A stretch of DNA of 64,000 nucleotides, from positions 2,666,001 through 2,730,000 of the forward strand of contig NZ_CP077369.1 in the NCBI RefSeq assembly GCF_019048525.1, read 5' to 3'. The notes beneath the pieces are model-generated. The model did not search any database and was not told the DNA's origin. It was given only the letters and a program-made list of their open reading frames with translations. Position 1 is the first letter of the stretch. Each line of letters starts with the position of its first letter. This document shows, one piece after another, positions 25,940 to 35,226 of the stretch. Origin of the DNA: Acinetobacter lwoffii. GTDB taxonomy: Bacteria > Pseudomonadota > Gammaproteobacteria > Pseudomonadales > Moraxellaceae. The translations under genes and the position numbers were made by a program.

Positions 25940-27058
25940 ATGCAGAGTAAACAGAGTTTTTCTTCTGTACAATTTCCAAATATTGCATCTTGCATGATGT
26001 ATTTGGACAATGAAAACAAGGATGTCAGACTGAATATGCATAAGCCTGCACTGGAATATAGCAAAGGCACCATCTCGATTGATCTGGTGAATGAAGCATT
26101 GCTGGATGCCAAACGGCTGCAATTTGATCTCCCTGCCATTCTGAAAAAAGCCAATATCCCAGCAGAAGTATTGAATTCTCCCAAGGCACGCGTATCCGTT
26201 AGCCAATTTGCCCAGTTATGGACTGTGCTTGCAGACAGCATGAATGACGAATTTTTTGGTATGGACAGCCATGCCATGCGTCGTGGTAGTTTTAAATTAC
26301 TTTCGAAAATGGTCATGCAGGCAGATACACTGGAAAAAGCGCTGCAACATATTTTGCAATTTCTCAACCTGGTTTTGGACGATCTGCAAAGCACGCTCAT
26401 GGTTGAGGAACACTATGCCTATATCGTGATTTATGATCTACAACAGACTAAACGCATGTTTAGTTATGCGACTTATCTGATGCTGATTCATACCCTGATC
26501 TGCTGGTTAAGTGGACAACGGATTTTGCTTAATCAGATTCAACTCAAATGTGCAGCTCCCCTGGATGATTTCGATTACAAAGTCCGTTTTTGTGAACAGA
26601 TTGAATATCAGGCCAGCGAAAACTATGTGCAATTTGATGCAAGCTATCTGCAACTGCCAATTAAACAGGATGCTCAGTCCTGGTATCAGTTTATTCAGCA
26701 AACTCCACAAAATTTATTGGTGCGTTTTAAAAACCCCTATGCTTTGAGCACCCAGATTCGCCGACAATTGCTGCATGTTTCACCGGCAGAATGGCTGGAA
26801 CTGAATGAACTGGCCTTAAAAATGAATATGTCTGAAGCCACCATGCAACGGCGTTTAAAAAGCGAAGGAGTCAGCTATCAACAGTTAAAAAATGAGATAC
26901 GCCGGGATACCGCCATTGAGTTACTGACCCGTACTGAACAAAGTTTACAAGAGATTAGCGATCAGCTTAATTTTCAGGAATCCAGTGCATTTCATCGTGC
27001 ATTCAAAAAGTGGACTGGCGTCAGTCCAGGCGCGTATCGACAAAATAATATTAGATAA
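25940..27058 (+). CDS. AraC-family transcriptional regulator
   Basis: The protein has an N-terminal arabinose-operon-regulator-like domain of the PF12625 type (from about IDLVNEALLDAKRLQFD through FNRVD-like helices, 200 residues). A C-terminal AraC double helix-turn-helix follows: ELALKMNMSEATMQRRLKSEG and LQEISDQLNFQESSAFHRAFKKWTG. Such regulators often control acyl-CoA or hydroxy-acid degradation genes. It is divergent from the SDR gene, so it probably regulates that operon and itself. The start is uncertain: ATG at 25940 gives 372 residues, ATG at 26036 would give the usual 340, and an opening at 25814 would run into the SDR gene. No strong ribosome-binding site decides. Confidence 0.88.
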   Translation: MQSKQSFSSVQFPNIASCMMYLDNENKDVRLNMHKPALEYSKGTISIDLVNEALLDAKRLQFDLPAILKKANIPAEVLNSPKARVSVSQFAQLWTVLADSMNDEFFGMDSHAMRRGSFKLLSKMVMQADTLEKALQHILQFLNLVLDDLQSTLMVEEHYAYIVIYDLQQTKRMFSYATYLMLIHTLICWLSGQRILLNQIQLKCAAPLDDFDYKVRFCEQIEYQASENYVQFDASYLQLPIKQDAQSWYQFIQQTPQNLLVRFKNPYALSTQIRRQLLHVSPAEWLELNELALKMNMSEATMQRRLKSEGVSYQQLKNEIRRDTAIELLTRTEQSLQEISDQLNFQESSAFHRAFKKWTGVSPGAYRQNNIR

Positions 27059-27285
27059 TTTATATAAATTTAGACTTCAAAAATATTACCGAAAAATACT
27101 TGGATTCTAAGCATTTATTTTTATTATGATTATATATTTCAAGCCCCAAAACATATATTAGCAGGACTACACAGTCATCCAGAAAGCTTTGCAATTCGAC
27201 TGAGAATAGATTATTTTTCACTCAATTTATAGCACTTTGCTATTGGCTGTACTCCCAAATTTTCTCCTAAGTTGAAGGTATTTTC

Positions 27286-27639
27286 ATGTTAAAGATGACT
27301 GATGTTCTTGAACAGAATCTTGTTCAAAACTTCGCCAATGCTTTAGTTCATTCAGCTGATCAAATCTCTGAACAGCTTAATCAAGCTATTTTAAGTACCT
27401 CTGACTCAGCGCTTAAAGATGTTGTGGTTCAGTTCTTTAACCGTGTTGATGCAACTGAAACTGCGGCAGCCTTAGAAATTCCGGCAGATCGCATTGTCGC
27501 CCTGCAACAAGGTATTGCACTCAAAGATGAACAATACTTGGCAGATACCGTGAAAGTTGTAGCGCTTTGTCTGGCAATGGAAACCGGTGGCTTAGATCAA
27601 GTCGAAGTCTATGACTGCCTGCAAGACTATCCGATGTAA
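27286..27639 (+). CDS. Conserved-looking hypothetical protein, 117 residues
   Basis: The product, starting MLKMTDVLEQNLVQNFANAL, is a soluble, acidic, all-helical protein with amphipathic helices and no Cys-rich, membrane or catalytic motif. It ends GGLDQVEVYDCLQDYPM. GAAGGT precedes the ATG by 9 bases and a strong terminator follows, so the gene is real. Function unknown; it stands alone with an upstream gap of about 230 bases. Confidence 0.7.
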   Translation: MLKMTDVLEQNLVQNFANALVHSADQISEQLNQAILSTSDSALKDVVVQFFNRVDATETAAALEIPADRIVALQQGIALKDEQYLADTVKVVALCLAMETGGLDQVEVYDCLQDYPM

Positions 27640-27660
27640 TTCTTTTAAAGAATTTAACAA

Positions 27661-27688
27661 AAGTGATGCTCTGGCATCACTTTTTTCT
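27661..27688 (+). terminator. Terminator of the 117-residue gene
   Basis: Stem AAGTGATGC / GGCATCACTT with loop TCT and six T. Confidence 0.85.
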
Positions 27689-27760
27689 TTATAGGATAGT
27701 AATAGAATGTCATTAAAAATACTGGATATTTCAGATGTTAATCTAAGAATTTAAAAACCA

Positions 27761-27786
27761 AAAAAAAAGCGACCAAATCGGTCGCT
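27761..27786 (-). terminator. Terminator of prfA-prmC
   Basis: Stem AGCGACC / GGTCGCT is followed by seven T on the minus strand, 25 bases after prmC. Confidence 0.85.
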
Positions 27787-27810
27787 CTTTTCATAAAGAA
27801 GGATTAAAAA

Positions 27811-28629
27811 TTAATGCGGCCACTGACCCAAAGTCACCCGATCATTACCGCCATAATCTTTTACGGTACGGACCTTTTTATAACCGGCCTGCTTAAATAG
27901 ATGCTGCACGGCATCAGCCTGATCATAACCATGCTCAAGCACCACCCAGCCATTGACGGTTAAATGCTTTTTGGCCTGAATAATAATGTCTTCCAAATCA
28001 GCCAAGCCCTTTTTATCCGCAACCAGTGCACGTTGCGGCTCGGTCGCCAGATGCTGCATATGTGCATCATCCGGATCGATATACGGCGGATTTGAAGCAA
28101 TCACATCAAAGAACTGACGGCCAAATGGTTTCAACCACGAACCCAGAACGAATTCTACATTCTCAATATCATGTTGTTCTGCATTATATTTGGCTACTTC
28201 AAGCGTAGGCGCATAAATATCTGATGCAACAATCACCCATTCAGGACGCTCCGATGCAAGCGATAAGGCAATTGCACCTGTGCCTGTACCCAAATCTACC
28301 ACACGGGCATCTTCAGGCAAATCTAACTTTAACACGGTTTCAACCAGCACTTCAGTATCAGGACGCGGCACCAACGTATCTTTGCTGACTTTCAGATCCA
28401 AAGTCCAGAATGGTTGTGAACCGGTGACATAAGCCAAAGGTTCACCGGCAGCAATTCGTGCCAGACCATCCTTATAAGCTTGTTCCTGCTCAGGCGTCAA
28501 TTCCTGATCTTTTTTCATCAACAGATCAAATGAATCAATCTTGGTGATGTGTTCCAGCAACCAGGCATTTTCCTGACGCTCATAACTTTCAGCTTCACCG
28601 CGTAAAGCCAGCGCTTGTAAAATATTCAT
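27811..28629 (-). CDS. prmC: Release factor glutamine methyltransferase
   Basis: PrmC methylates the glutamine of the GGQ motif in release factors RF1 and RF2, using S-adenosylmethionine. The 272-residue protein has a helical N-terminal domain and the PLAYVTGSQPFW segment. The SAM-binding VVDLGTGTGAIALSLA and the substrate motif ASNPPYIDPDD follow. Its ATG overlaps the prfA stop by one base (TAATG), so it is cotranscribed and coupled with its own substrate, as in many bacteria. Confidence 0.95.
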   Translation of the reverse strand: MNILQALALRGEAESYERQENAWLLEHITKIDSFDLLMKKDQELTPEQEQAYKDGLARIAAGEPLAYVTGSQPFWTLDLKVSKDTLVPRPDTEVLVETVLKLDLPEDARVVDLGTGTGAIALSLASERPEWVIVASDIYAPTLEVAKYNAEQHDIENVEFVLGSWLKPFGRQFFDVIASNPPYIDPDDAHMQHLATEPQRALVADKKGLADLEDIIIQAKKHLTVNGWVVLEHGYDQADAVQHLFKQAGYKKVRTVKDYGGNDRVTLGQWPH

Positions 28630-29717
28630 TATCCACCATTCTGCTGTGCAAGCATGGCCAATTGATCCGCCTGATATTCGCGATGCAGGCTGTCCAGCAA
28701 TTCGGTCAAATCACCTTCCATGACCGCATCCAGCTTGTATAAAGTCAGGTTAATGCGGTGGTCGGTCATACGACCTTGAGGGTAATTATAGGTACGAATA
28801 CGTTCTGAACGATCCCCTGAACCAACCAGATCACGACGCATTTCAGAGGTTGCAGCATCGGCAGCAGCCCGTTTGGCATTTTCTAAACGAGACACCAAAA
28901 GTGCCATCGCTTTGGCTTTGTTTTTGTGTTGCGAACGTTCATCCTGACACTCCACTACCGTGCCTGTCGGTAAATGGGTAATACGTACCGCAGAATCAGT
29001 TTTGTTAATATGCTGACCACCAGCACCTGAGGCACGGTAAGTATCAATCCGCAAATCCGAGGAATTGATTTCTACCGAAGTATCGACATCGACTTCCGGT
29101 AAGATCGCAACGGTACAAGCAGACGTATGTACACGACCTTGCGATTCGGTTGCTGGCACACGTTGTACACGATGCGCACCACTCTCAAACTTCAAGCGAC
29201 CATATACACCGTCACCATTGATCAGGCAAATCACTTCTTTATAACCGCCGTGTTCACCTTCATTTTCTGACAGGATTTCAATACGCCAGCCTTGATTTTC
29301 TGCGTATTTACTATACATGCGATACAGATCACCCGAGAAAATCGCTGCTTCATCGCCGCCGGTTCCGGCACGAATTTCCAGATAAGCAGAGTTGGCATCA
29401 TTTGGATCTTTTGGAATCATCAGAATATTCAGGTCTGATTCAAGCGCTTCAATCAAAGCTTTATTTTCTTTGATTTCCTCTTGTGCCATTTCCTTAAAGT
29501 CTGGGTCCGACAACATGGCCTGAGCTGTTTCAATATCTTCTTCAGCCTGTCTGTACTTGCTCCAAACGCTGGTGATTTCTGTCAGGTCATTATGCTCACG
29601 CGACAGCTGACGAAAACGTTTATTGTCTGAAATTACTTCTATATCAGCCAATAATGCTGTCAGCTCTTCGTGGCGGTCAGAGAGTTGGTCTAATCGTAAA
29701 CGTAACGATTCTTTCAT
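28629..29717 (-). CDS. prfA: Peptide chain release factor 1
   Basis: RF1 recognises UAA and UAG stop codons and releases the nascent chain. The 362-residue protein has the RF1 recognition tripeptide Pro-Ala-Thr in [14 protein letters not shown], the catalytic [15 protein letters not shown], and the helical N-terminal domain with [15 protein letters not shown]. It is the first gene of the prfA-prmC operon. Full family length; nothing unusual. Confidence 0.97.
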   Translation of the reverse strand: MKESLRLRLDQLSDRHEELTALLADIEVISDNKRFRQLSREHNDLTEITSVWSKYRQAEEDIETAQAMLSDPDFKEMAQEEIKENKALIEALESDLNILMIPKDPNDANSAYLEIRAGTGGDEAAIFSGDLYRMYSKYAENQGWRIEILSENEGEHGGYKEVICLINGDGVYGRLKFESGAHRVQRVPATESQGRVHTSACTVAILPEVDVDTSVEINSSDLRIDTYRASGAGGQHINKTDSAVRITHLPTGTVVECQDERSQHKNKAKAMALLVSRLENAKRAAADAATSEMRRDLVGSGDRSERIRTYNYPQGRMTDHRINLTLYKLDAVMEGDLTELLDSLHREYQADQLAMLAQQNGG

Positions 29718-30063
29718 TTTTTAAAAAATCTCAAAACATAGGCTGCAACTAAAAACCGATTTAGCACAGCGAAATCAAAAAATTGCGCCTAGTTTAACGA
29801 TTCTGGCTTCTAATGAACATCATTATTGAGTAAGTCCACGCCGCTATCATTCTCTCTCGGCAGCATTTGTTAACAAATAAGATTAAAAATAGTGGAATTG
29901 CCTTTTTTATAATCGATCTTATGCTTATTTCATGCAGATTTTACAATTCATCAAATAAAGCAGTAAATTATGGAGAAACATCTTCATATTATTCTGGGCA
30001 TGATTTGTTACATTTTCCACATCGAAATAAATACAGTCCTGTTAATGGACACGGAGTGATGAC
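29718..30063. other. Intergenic region, 346 bp
   Basis: This divergent gap upstream of prfA and of the first glycine-zipper gene is AT-rich and must hold both promoters. I see no stable hairpin or repeat and cannot choose between several weak promoter candidates. Confidence 0.4.
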
Positions 30064-30495
30064 ATGAAACTCAACGCACTTTTAATGAGTACAGTTTTAG
30101 CTGCTGGTTCAATGATGGCGGTAAATGCACATGCAGACAGTACAGCACGTGTTGCAGCAGCAAGTGCCTTAGGTAGTGTTGCAGGTACAGCCCTAGGTAA
30201 AAACATGGGCGGCAATACTGGTGCTACACTTGGCGCAGCCTTAGGTGGTGCAGGCGGCGCAGCAGTGGCAAGTAGCAAAAAGAACCGTACTGAATCTGCA
30301 ATCGGTGGTGCTTTGGGTGGCGGTGCAGGTTACACCGTAGGTAAAAACATGGGCGGCAGCAATGGCGGTTATATCGGTTCAGCCTTGGGTGCTGCCGGTG
30401 GTGCTGCATTAGGTAACAAGATTTCCAAAGACAAAACTGCAGAAAAAGCCAAATCACGCCACTACAAGAAAAAACGTCATTACCGTTATAACTGA
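30064..30495 (+). CDS. Glycine-zipper envelope protein A
   Basis: The 143-residue product has a signal peptide ending near NAHAD (about residue 24). Four or more glycine-zipper stretches follow (ALGSVAGTALGKNMGG, GAALGGAGGAAVA, GGALGGGAGYTVGKNMGG, GSALGAAGGAALG) and a basic tail rich in Lys, Arg and Tyr. Glycine zippers pack as membrane-spanning or beta/helix-packed segments in outer-membrane and envelope-stress proteins. GGAG precedes the ATG by 7 bases. A paralogue follows at 30729, each with its own terminator, so they are separate units. Function unknown. Confidence 0.8.
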   Translation: MKLNALLMSTVLAAGSMMAVNAHADSTARVAAASALGSVAGTALGKNMGGNTGATLGAALGGAGGAAVASSKKNRTESAIGGALGGGAGYTVGKNMGGSNGGYIGSALGAAGGAALGNKISKDKTAEKAKSRHYKKKRHYRYN

Positions 30496-30529
30496 TCAAT
30501 GCGTTAGACCTCAGACATTCGTCATTAAG

Positions 30530-30552
30530 AGCACCTTCGGGTGCTTTTTTTA
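30530..30552 (+). terminator. Terminator of glycine-zipper gene A
   Basis: AGCACC-TTCG-GGTGCT tetraloop hairpin followed by seven T. Confidence 0.88.
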
Positions 30553-30728
30553 TGCTTTTCAAACACAGTCAAATTCATGTAATACATAAAATTATTCACT
30601 CAAAATCATGAATAAATTAAGGAGATAAAAATCACAATTCGTCAACACGGCCTTCATGCTGTTTGACGCTTGCTAGATTAAATTGATCTTATCAACAAAT
30701 ACAGCTAGATATACGAAAAGGTGTACTC

Positions 30729-31181
30729 ATGAACTATAAATCTCTAATGATCGCTGTTGTAGCAACCTCAGCCATGGGTATGACAGCAGCCAATGCCGGT
30801 AATACCACCAATACAGCTTTAGCTTCAGCACTTGGTGGTGTGGTTGGTGCAGCCGTGGGTAATAAAATGGGCGGTACAACCGGTGCAACCATCGGTTCTG
30901 CGATTGGTGGTGGTGCTGGTGCAGCTGTTGCGGCAAACAAACGTGACCGTAATGGTGCGATTATCGGTGGTGCCCTCGGTGGTGGTGCGGGTTATGCAGT
31001 CGGCCGAAACATGGCGGGTACCAATGGCGGTTATATCGGTGCAGCACTAGGTTCTGCGGGTGGTTCAGCACTGGGTAAAAAAGTCAGTGAGGATCGCCGT
31101 TATGATGACCGCTATGACCGTCGCTACAGTTCAAAAAACTACCGCACGAATGACTATCGTTACAACAACCGTCGTCGTTAA
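30729..31181 (+). CDS. Glycine-zipper envelope protein B
   Basis: This 150-residue paralogue of the protein at 30064 has a signal peptide ending near AANAG. The same chain of zippers follows (ALGGVVGAAVGNKMGG, GSAIGGGAGAAVAANKRDR, GGALGGGAGYAVGRNMAG, GAALGSAGGSALGKK). It ends in an Arg/Tyr/Asp-rich tail with YDDRYDRRY repeats. The shared zipper order shows a tandem duplication that has diverged in the tail. AAGGTG lies 8 bases before the ATG. Outer-membrane or periplasmic location is an inference from the signal. Confidence 0.8.
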   Translation: MNYKSLMIAVVATSAMGMTAANAGNTTNTALASALGGVVGAAVGNKMGGTTGATIGSAIGGGAGAAVAANKRDRNGAIIGGALGGGAGYAVGRNMAGTNGGYIGAALGSAGGSALGKKVSEDRRYDDRYDRRYSSKNYRTNDYRYNNRRR

Positions 31182-31209
31182 GGCTGCACTCTCTAAGCTT
31201 CCCTCCTTA

Positions 31210-31238
31210 AATAAGCATCTTCGGATGCTTATTTTTTT
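31210..31238 (+). terminator. Terminator of glycine-zipper gene B
   Basis: AATAAGCATC-TTCG-GATGCTTATT hairpin followed by T7. Confidence 0.88.
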
Positions 31239-31260
31239 GCCTGTTATTTTCGTTTACACT

Positions 31261-31282
31261 TATATCGATTTTTTTCGATATA
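31261..31282. promoter_or_regulatory. Perfect inverted repeat, possible operator
   Basis: TATATCGA and TCGATATA are separated by six T, a dyad with 8-base arms. It lies upstream of the flavin oxidoreductase gene but is now parted from it by the IS630 element. It may be an old operator, but the AT-richness makes chance possible. Confidence 0.35.
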
Positions 31283-31324
31283 CAAATACAATGCAAAGTC
31301 GTATGCTTTTAGTCATGTCTATAG

Positions 31325-32172
31325 TCAAACTACTTTATTATTCATACAAGATTCGAAAAAAACTCGAAATAACTCATCGACTGAGTCGATCAACCATTCT
31401 TTACGCTTACGTTTAACCCATGCCCACATGTGTTCTATAGGATTTAAATCAGGGCTGTATGCAGGAAGCCAAAGAATTTTATGCCCTTGTTGTTCCAATA
31501 ACTCCTGAATATCTGCTCTTTTATGAAATGCTGCATTATCCATAACCACTACACTATTTTCTGGTAATGCTGGTATGAGGAATTGCTCAATCCAAAAATG
31601 AAAAACATCTGAATTGATTTTGCAGTCAAATAAACCGACTGAAAATAACTTACCCTCATGGATTGCTCCAATGGCATTGGTCTGATTCTTTAATTGCCAA
31701 TTATATTGCCCTAAACAGGGTACTCCTTTTCGTGAGTAGCCATGAGGTCTATAATCATGTGACTTAAAACCACTTTCATCCAGATAAATAATCGGATGGT
31801 TTTTTTCTAATTCATTCACTTGCAGAATAAATTTATCCCTAAGCTTTGTATCTGCTTTAGGATGGCTTAACGTCTTTTTTTAACTGTAATATTTAAGCGC
31901 TTTAATGCAGCACCAATAGATGAAACACCACAATTAAAACGTGCAGCACGTTCATATTGATAAGCATCAGGATACTTTTCAACATCTTCACGTAAAGCAT
32001 CATCGTTAATTTTAGAAGGTTTACGTACACGAGTTTTTTTAATCTCTATACGTTTCTTCCATTCAACAATGGTATTTTTATTAATTTCAAATTGTGCAGC
32101 TACCGCTCGAATAGAATAACCTTCCTCAAGCTTAGCTAAAATTTTACGTCTAAAATGTTCTGAATAACTCAT
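31325..32172 (-). CDS. IS630 transposase, two frames joined by -1 frameshift
   Basis: The first frame (31867-32172, 101 residues) is a helix-turn-helix DNA-binding part, [19 protein letters not shown] then [18 protein letters not shown]. It ends at a run of seven A (complement of 31875-31881). A -1 slip at this run continues as [15 protein letters not shown] into the second frame, which holds the DDE catalytic core: [18 protein letters not shown] and [17 protein letters not shown]. Slippage at A-runs is the known mode of expression in many IS630 elements, so the element is probably intact rather than broken. Confidence 0.85.
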
Positions 32173-32191
32173 TGCACCATTGTATTGGTTT

Positions 32192-32197
32192 TATAAT
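32192..32197 (+). promoter_or_regulatory. Possible outward -10 box in the IS end
   Basis: A perfect TATAAT lies near the right end of the IS, 28 bases before the start codon of the flavin oxidoreductase. The nearest -35-like hexamer TTGCAC is only 14 bases upstream, so the promoter would be weak or need another factor. Confidence 0.3.
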
Positions 32198-32224
32198 GAT
32201 TTGACTATATTTAAGAGTAATACG

Positions 32225-33226
32225 ATGCGTACACTTAACGATACCCGGTTCTCTATCCTCGAACTGGTTCCTGTTCGTGACGATAAGACTATTCAATTCG
32301 CGCTGAACCACGCGCTGGAGCTTGCCCAGGCAGCAGAACAACTGGGTTATAGCCGAATGTGGCTGGCAGAACATCACAATATGGATGGCATTGCCAGTTC
32401 AGCCACAGCCGTTCTTTTAGGCTATTTACTGGCGAACACCAAAAGCTTAACTTTAGGCTCAGGCGGGATTATGCTCCCGAATCATGCGCCGCTGGTGGTG
32501 GCTGAGCAATTCGGAACTTTAGCGACCTTATATCCAGATCGTGTTGAACTCGGTCTGGGCCGTGCTCCTGGAACTGATCAAATGACCATGCGTGCCCTGC
32601 GTCGTGGCCGTCAGGAAACCGAAGATCAGTTTCCACAAGATGTTCTGGAAATTCTGCAATATTTTAAAGATCCAGAACCACATCAGCGTATCGTAGCGAC
32701 GCCAGGTCAAAGTACGCACGTACCCGTATGGCTTTTAGGTTCCAGCCTGTTTAGTGCACAATTAGCGGCGAAACTTGGTCTACCTTATTCCTTCGCTTCG
32801 CATTTTGCCCCGCGTATGCTGGGTCAGGCCATTCAGCTTTATCGTGAAAACTTTGAACCTTCTGAATACCTGGATCGTCCTTATGTGTCGATGGGTGTAC
32901 CGACCTGTGTCGCAGATACTGATGAAGAAGCAGAATATCTAGCGACTAGTGCCTATCAGCGGGTTTTATCACTGATTCGTGGACAAAGCCTGAAACTTAA
33001 AGCACCAATTGACTCCATGAAAGGTCTGTGGTCGCCGCCGGAAAAAATGTCGGTCGATAATTTTTTTGCCATGGCTCAGGTCGGTTCCAAAGAAACCGTT
33101 AAAGCCGGTCTGGCATCGCTTTTAGCCAAATATGATGTGGATGAGTTTATCTTTACTTGTGACATCTATGACACTGACAAACGTCTGCACAACTTTGAGC
33201 TATTGATGCAAATAAAAAACGGTTAG
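32225..33226 (+). CDS. Luciferase-like (LLM class) flavin-dependent oxidoreductase
   Basis: The 333-residue protein is of the bacterial-luciferase-like TIM-barrel family, near E. coli YhbW. It shows [72 protein letters not shown] and [20 protein letters not shown]. Members use reduced FMN and oxygen; the substrate is unknown. The ATG at 32225 is the family start, whereas an upstream in-frame ATG would lie in the IS. The IS630 insertion has removed the native promoter to more than 880 bases away. Confidence 0.9.
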   Translation: MRTLNDTRFSILELVPVRDDKTIQFALNHALELAQAAEQLGYSRMWLAEHHNMDGIASSATAVLLGYLLANTKSLTLGSGGIMLPNHAPLVVAEQFGTLATLYPDRVELGLGRAPGTDQMTMRALRRGRQETEDQFPQDVLEILQYFKDPEPHQRIVATPGQSTHVPVWLLGSSLFSAQLAAKLGLPYSFASHFAPRMLGQAIQLYRENFEPSEYLDRPYVSMGVPTCVADTDEEAEYLATSAYQRVLSLIRGQSLKLKAPIDSMKGLWSPPEKMSVDNFFAMAQVGSKETVKAGLASLLAKYDVDEFIFTCDIYDTDKRLHNFELLMQIKNG

Positions 33227-33580
33227 TAAATGAATGAGAGTTGCATCTACCTATTCTCAGCAATGGGTAGATGTTTTTCATCTTTAAAGATAAATGACTA
33301 AAAGAAACATCCCAGTAAAATCATTTCTATCGACTACACCATTAAACTGCTTCTTCTTTGACAAATAACTCAACTTTATTTCCTTCGTCGATCTCGTCAA
33401 GTTAAAAGTCATTCCTTTTGGATTGCATATAAATCCATTCAGTCTTCAATAAAGTCAGATTTTATATTTTGGTCAAATAGATGACTGTCTAAGTTAAATT
33501 TTTCACTTTACCCTGGCTTGAGTTTTTGTTTATATCTCATACAAAGAAAATTAATTATTAAATAAATTCAAGGAATTCTA
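33227..33580. other. Intergenic region, 354 bp
   Basis: It begins with the terminator of the oxidoreductase (33244-33278). The rest is AT-rich and must hold the promoter of the gene at 33581; I see no further structure. Confidence 0.4.
33244..33278 (+). terminator. Terminator of the flavin oxidoreductase gene
   Basis: CATCTACC / GGTAGATG stem with a 13-base loop, then TTTTT. Confidence 0.65.
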
Positions 33581-34138
33581 ATGTCTACCAAGCAGGATCC
33601 ACACGCTGGTATTTTTGAAAATCGCCCCGAACATTTTCAGCAGTTTACTGGAATTAAAGCACCCTCTTCCGAACTGCTAGAATTGGATTATGCAGATAAA
33701 GATATTGCGATTATTGGCACTGACCAGTTTACCGTGAGCCAGCTGGATAAGATCAGTCAACATGCCCGTTCGGTGAAAGTTTTCCAGATTAATCCAGCTT
33801 TTGTACTGCCCGGTTCCGACCGAATTCTGCAACGAATTATTAATCATCCATTGATTGGTAAAAATCGCCGCTTATTTAACAACCGGATTAAAAGCCTACT
33901 CTCTCTGCGGTTTTTAGAAAATCAGGTGCAGAATTTGTGGCTAAGACGCCAGTTAATGCCAAATCTTGCATCTTCCGGTAAAATTTATCTGAAATCAGAT
34001 CATTATTATGCTGCCCTACAGCGTGAAAATTGCCAGCTGATTACCTGGCCGATTCTGAAAATTTCGGAAAATACGATTCATTGTATCAATGGCGAGCAGC
34101 ATCCGGTTGATATCATTATTCACACTTATTTAGCATAA
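33581..34138 (+). CDS. Reduced flavin-monooxygenase-like protein
   Basis: The 185-residue product resembles only the middle and NADPH-domain pieces of Baeyer-Villiger-type flavin monooxygenases. DIAIIGTDQFTVSQLDKI corresponds to the second Rossmann segment. SVKVFQINPAFVLPGSDR matches the family's VFQRTP-WV-PR-D stretch, and IYLKSDHYYAALQRENCQLIT matches the SNDYYPALQRPNV region. The N-terminal FAD-binding GxGxxG domain is absent and the nucleotide loop has lost its glycines (IGTDQF). GGAAT lies 7 bases before the ATG, so it is probably still translated. It is either a decayed enzyme or a repurposed binding protein. Confidence 0.6.
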   Translation: MSTKQDPHAGIFENRPEHFQQFTGIKAPSSELLELDYADKDIAIIGTDQFTVSQLDKISQHARSVKVFQINPAFVLPGSDRILQRIINHPLIGKNRRLFNNRIKSLLSLRFLENQVQNLWLRRQLMPNLASSGKIYLKSDHYYAALQRENCQLITWPILKISENTIHCINGEQHPVDIIIHTYLA

Positions 34139-34357
34139 AGATAACTCACACTGGCGAGTAAAAATGAAAAATTGGTAAGCTAGTAATAAGATTTTAAATT
34201 ACATGCCACGAACCAATTGATGATTTATTCAACAAAGTACTCAAAGAATACTATTAGGTATTTTTAAAAATGATACTTGATATTTTATTTAAATTATAAA
34301 ACTCATACATTATTTCGATTAATCAATGCTTACTTGTAATTTTTAGCTATAAATCAA

Positions 34358-34377
34358 AGCCAAACTGAAGTTTGGCT
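34358..34377 (-). terminator. Probable terminator of ppsR
   Basis: A perfect 9-bp stem AGCCAAACT / AGTTTGGCT with a tight loop lies 13 bases after ppsR. The T run beyond it is short and broken, so termination may be weak. Confidence 0.5.
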
Positions 34378-34389
34378 CTGGTAGGTTTC

Positions 34390-35226
34390 TTAACCGATTC
34401 GACGTTTTAAACCGGTCATCTGCAACACACGTGTTGAGATTTCTTCAATCGACATTTCAGACACATTCAGGTACTTGATGCCTTCCGAAATATAAATCCC
34501 TTCAATCGCACGCAACTCCATCTGACACTGACTAAAGCTGGCATAACGGCTATTGGCTTTACGCTCAGAACGGATAGCTACAAGGCGTTCCGCATCAATC
34601 ATCAGGCCAAACAGCTTGTTTTTATGCGGTCGCAACACGGCTGGCAGGCGGTTATCGTCCAAATCTTCTTCAGTCAGTGGATAGTTTGCTACGCGAATAC
34701 CGAACTGCAAAGACAGATAAATAGAGGTCGGGGTTTTACCTGAACGCGATACACCAATCAGGATCAGGTCAGCTTTATCATAATGACGGGTACGTGCGCC
34801 GTCGTCATTGTCTAAAGCAAAATGAACAGCATCAATACGAGCTTTATAGGACTCAGAGTCGGTCACCGCGTGGGTCTGCCCGACTAAAGTTGTAGGAATC
34901 GTGCCTAATTCATCAGCCAACTTACTAATAAGCCCTTCAAATACATCGAGATTTACTGCATTTGCAGTATTAATAATGTCACGCACATAGGGATCAACTA
35001 GGGTATCAAATACCAGGGGTTTCTCACCGTCGATTTGAGCTCTTGCATTGATCTCTGCCACCACATTTGTAGCCGCTTCTTCGGAACTAATGTAAGGGAT
35101 AATATGAATGTCAAATTTCACATGCGGAAACTGCGCTAACAGCGAGTGTCCAAGGGTTTCAGCGGTGATGGCGGTACCATCTGAAATAAAGAAAACACTA
35201 CGCTGAATTTGTTTACCTTCCGACAT
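34390..35226 (-). CDS. ppsR: PEP synthetase regulatory protein
   Basis: This DUF299-family bifunctional enzyme inactivates PEP synthase by ADP-dependent phosphorylation and reactivates it by Pi-dependent pyrophosphorylation. The 278-residue protein shows VFFISDGTAITAETLGHSLL at the start, the P-loop GVSRSGKTPTSIYLS, then the FGIRVANYPL segment. It is divergent from ppsA, its target, as in many Proteobacteria, so the two are probably controlled together. Confidence 0.95.
   Translation of the reverse strand: MSEGKQIQRSVFFISDGTAITAETLGHSLLAQFPHVKFDIHIIPYISSEEAATNVVAEINARAQIDGEKPLVFDTLVDPYVRDIINTANAVNLDVFEGLISKLADELGTIPTTLVGQTHAVTDSESYKARIDAVHFALDNDDGARTRHYDKADLILIGVSRSGKTPTSIYLSLQFGIRVANYPLTEEDLDDNRLPAVLRPHKNKLFGLMIDAERLVAIRSERKANSRYASFSQCQMELRAIEGIYISEGIKYLNVSEMSIEEISTRVLQMTGLKRRIG

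Larger units (their letters stand above)
31322..32207 (-). mobile_element. IS630-family insertion sequence, 886 bp
   Basis: The element carries one transposase split in two frames. Its ends are inverted: TAGTCAAA at the left and the complement TTTGACTA at the right. On both sides stands TA, matching the TA target duplication of the IS630/Tc1 group. Boundaries are inferred from that rule and may shift by two bases. It is inserted 16 bp before the start codon of the gene at 32225, in the opposite direction. Confidence 0.85.

Noticed and set aside
30042..30940. Ala/Pro-rich antisense frames over the glycine-zipper genes
   Set aside because: They are complements of Gly/Ala codon repeats, not genes.
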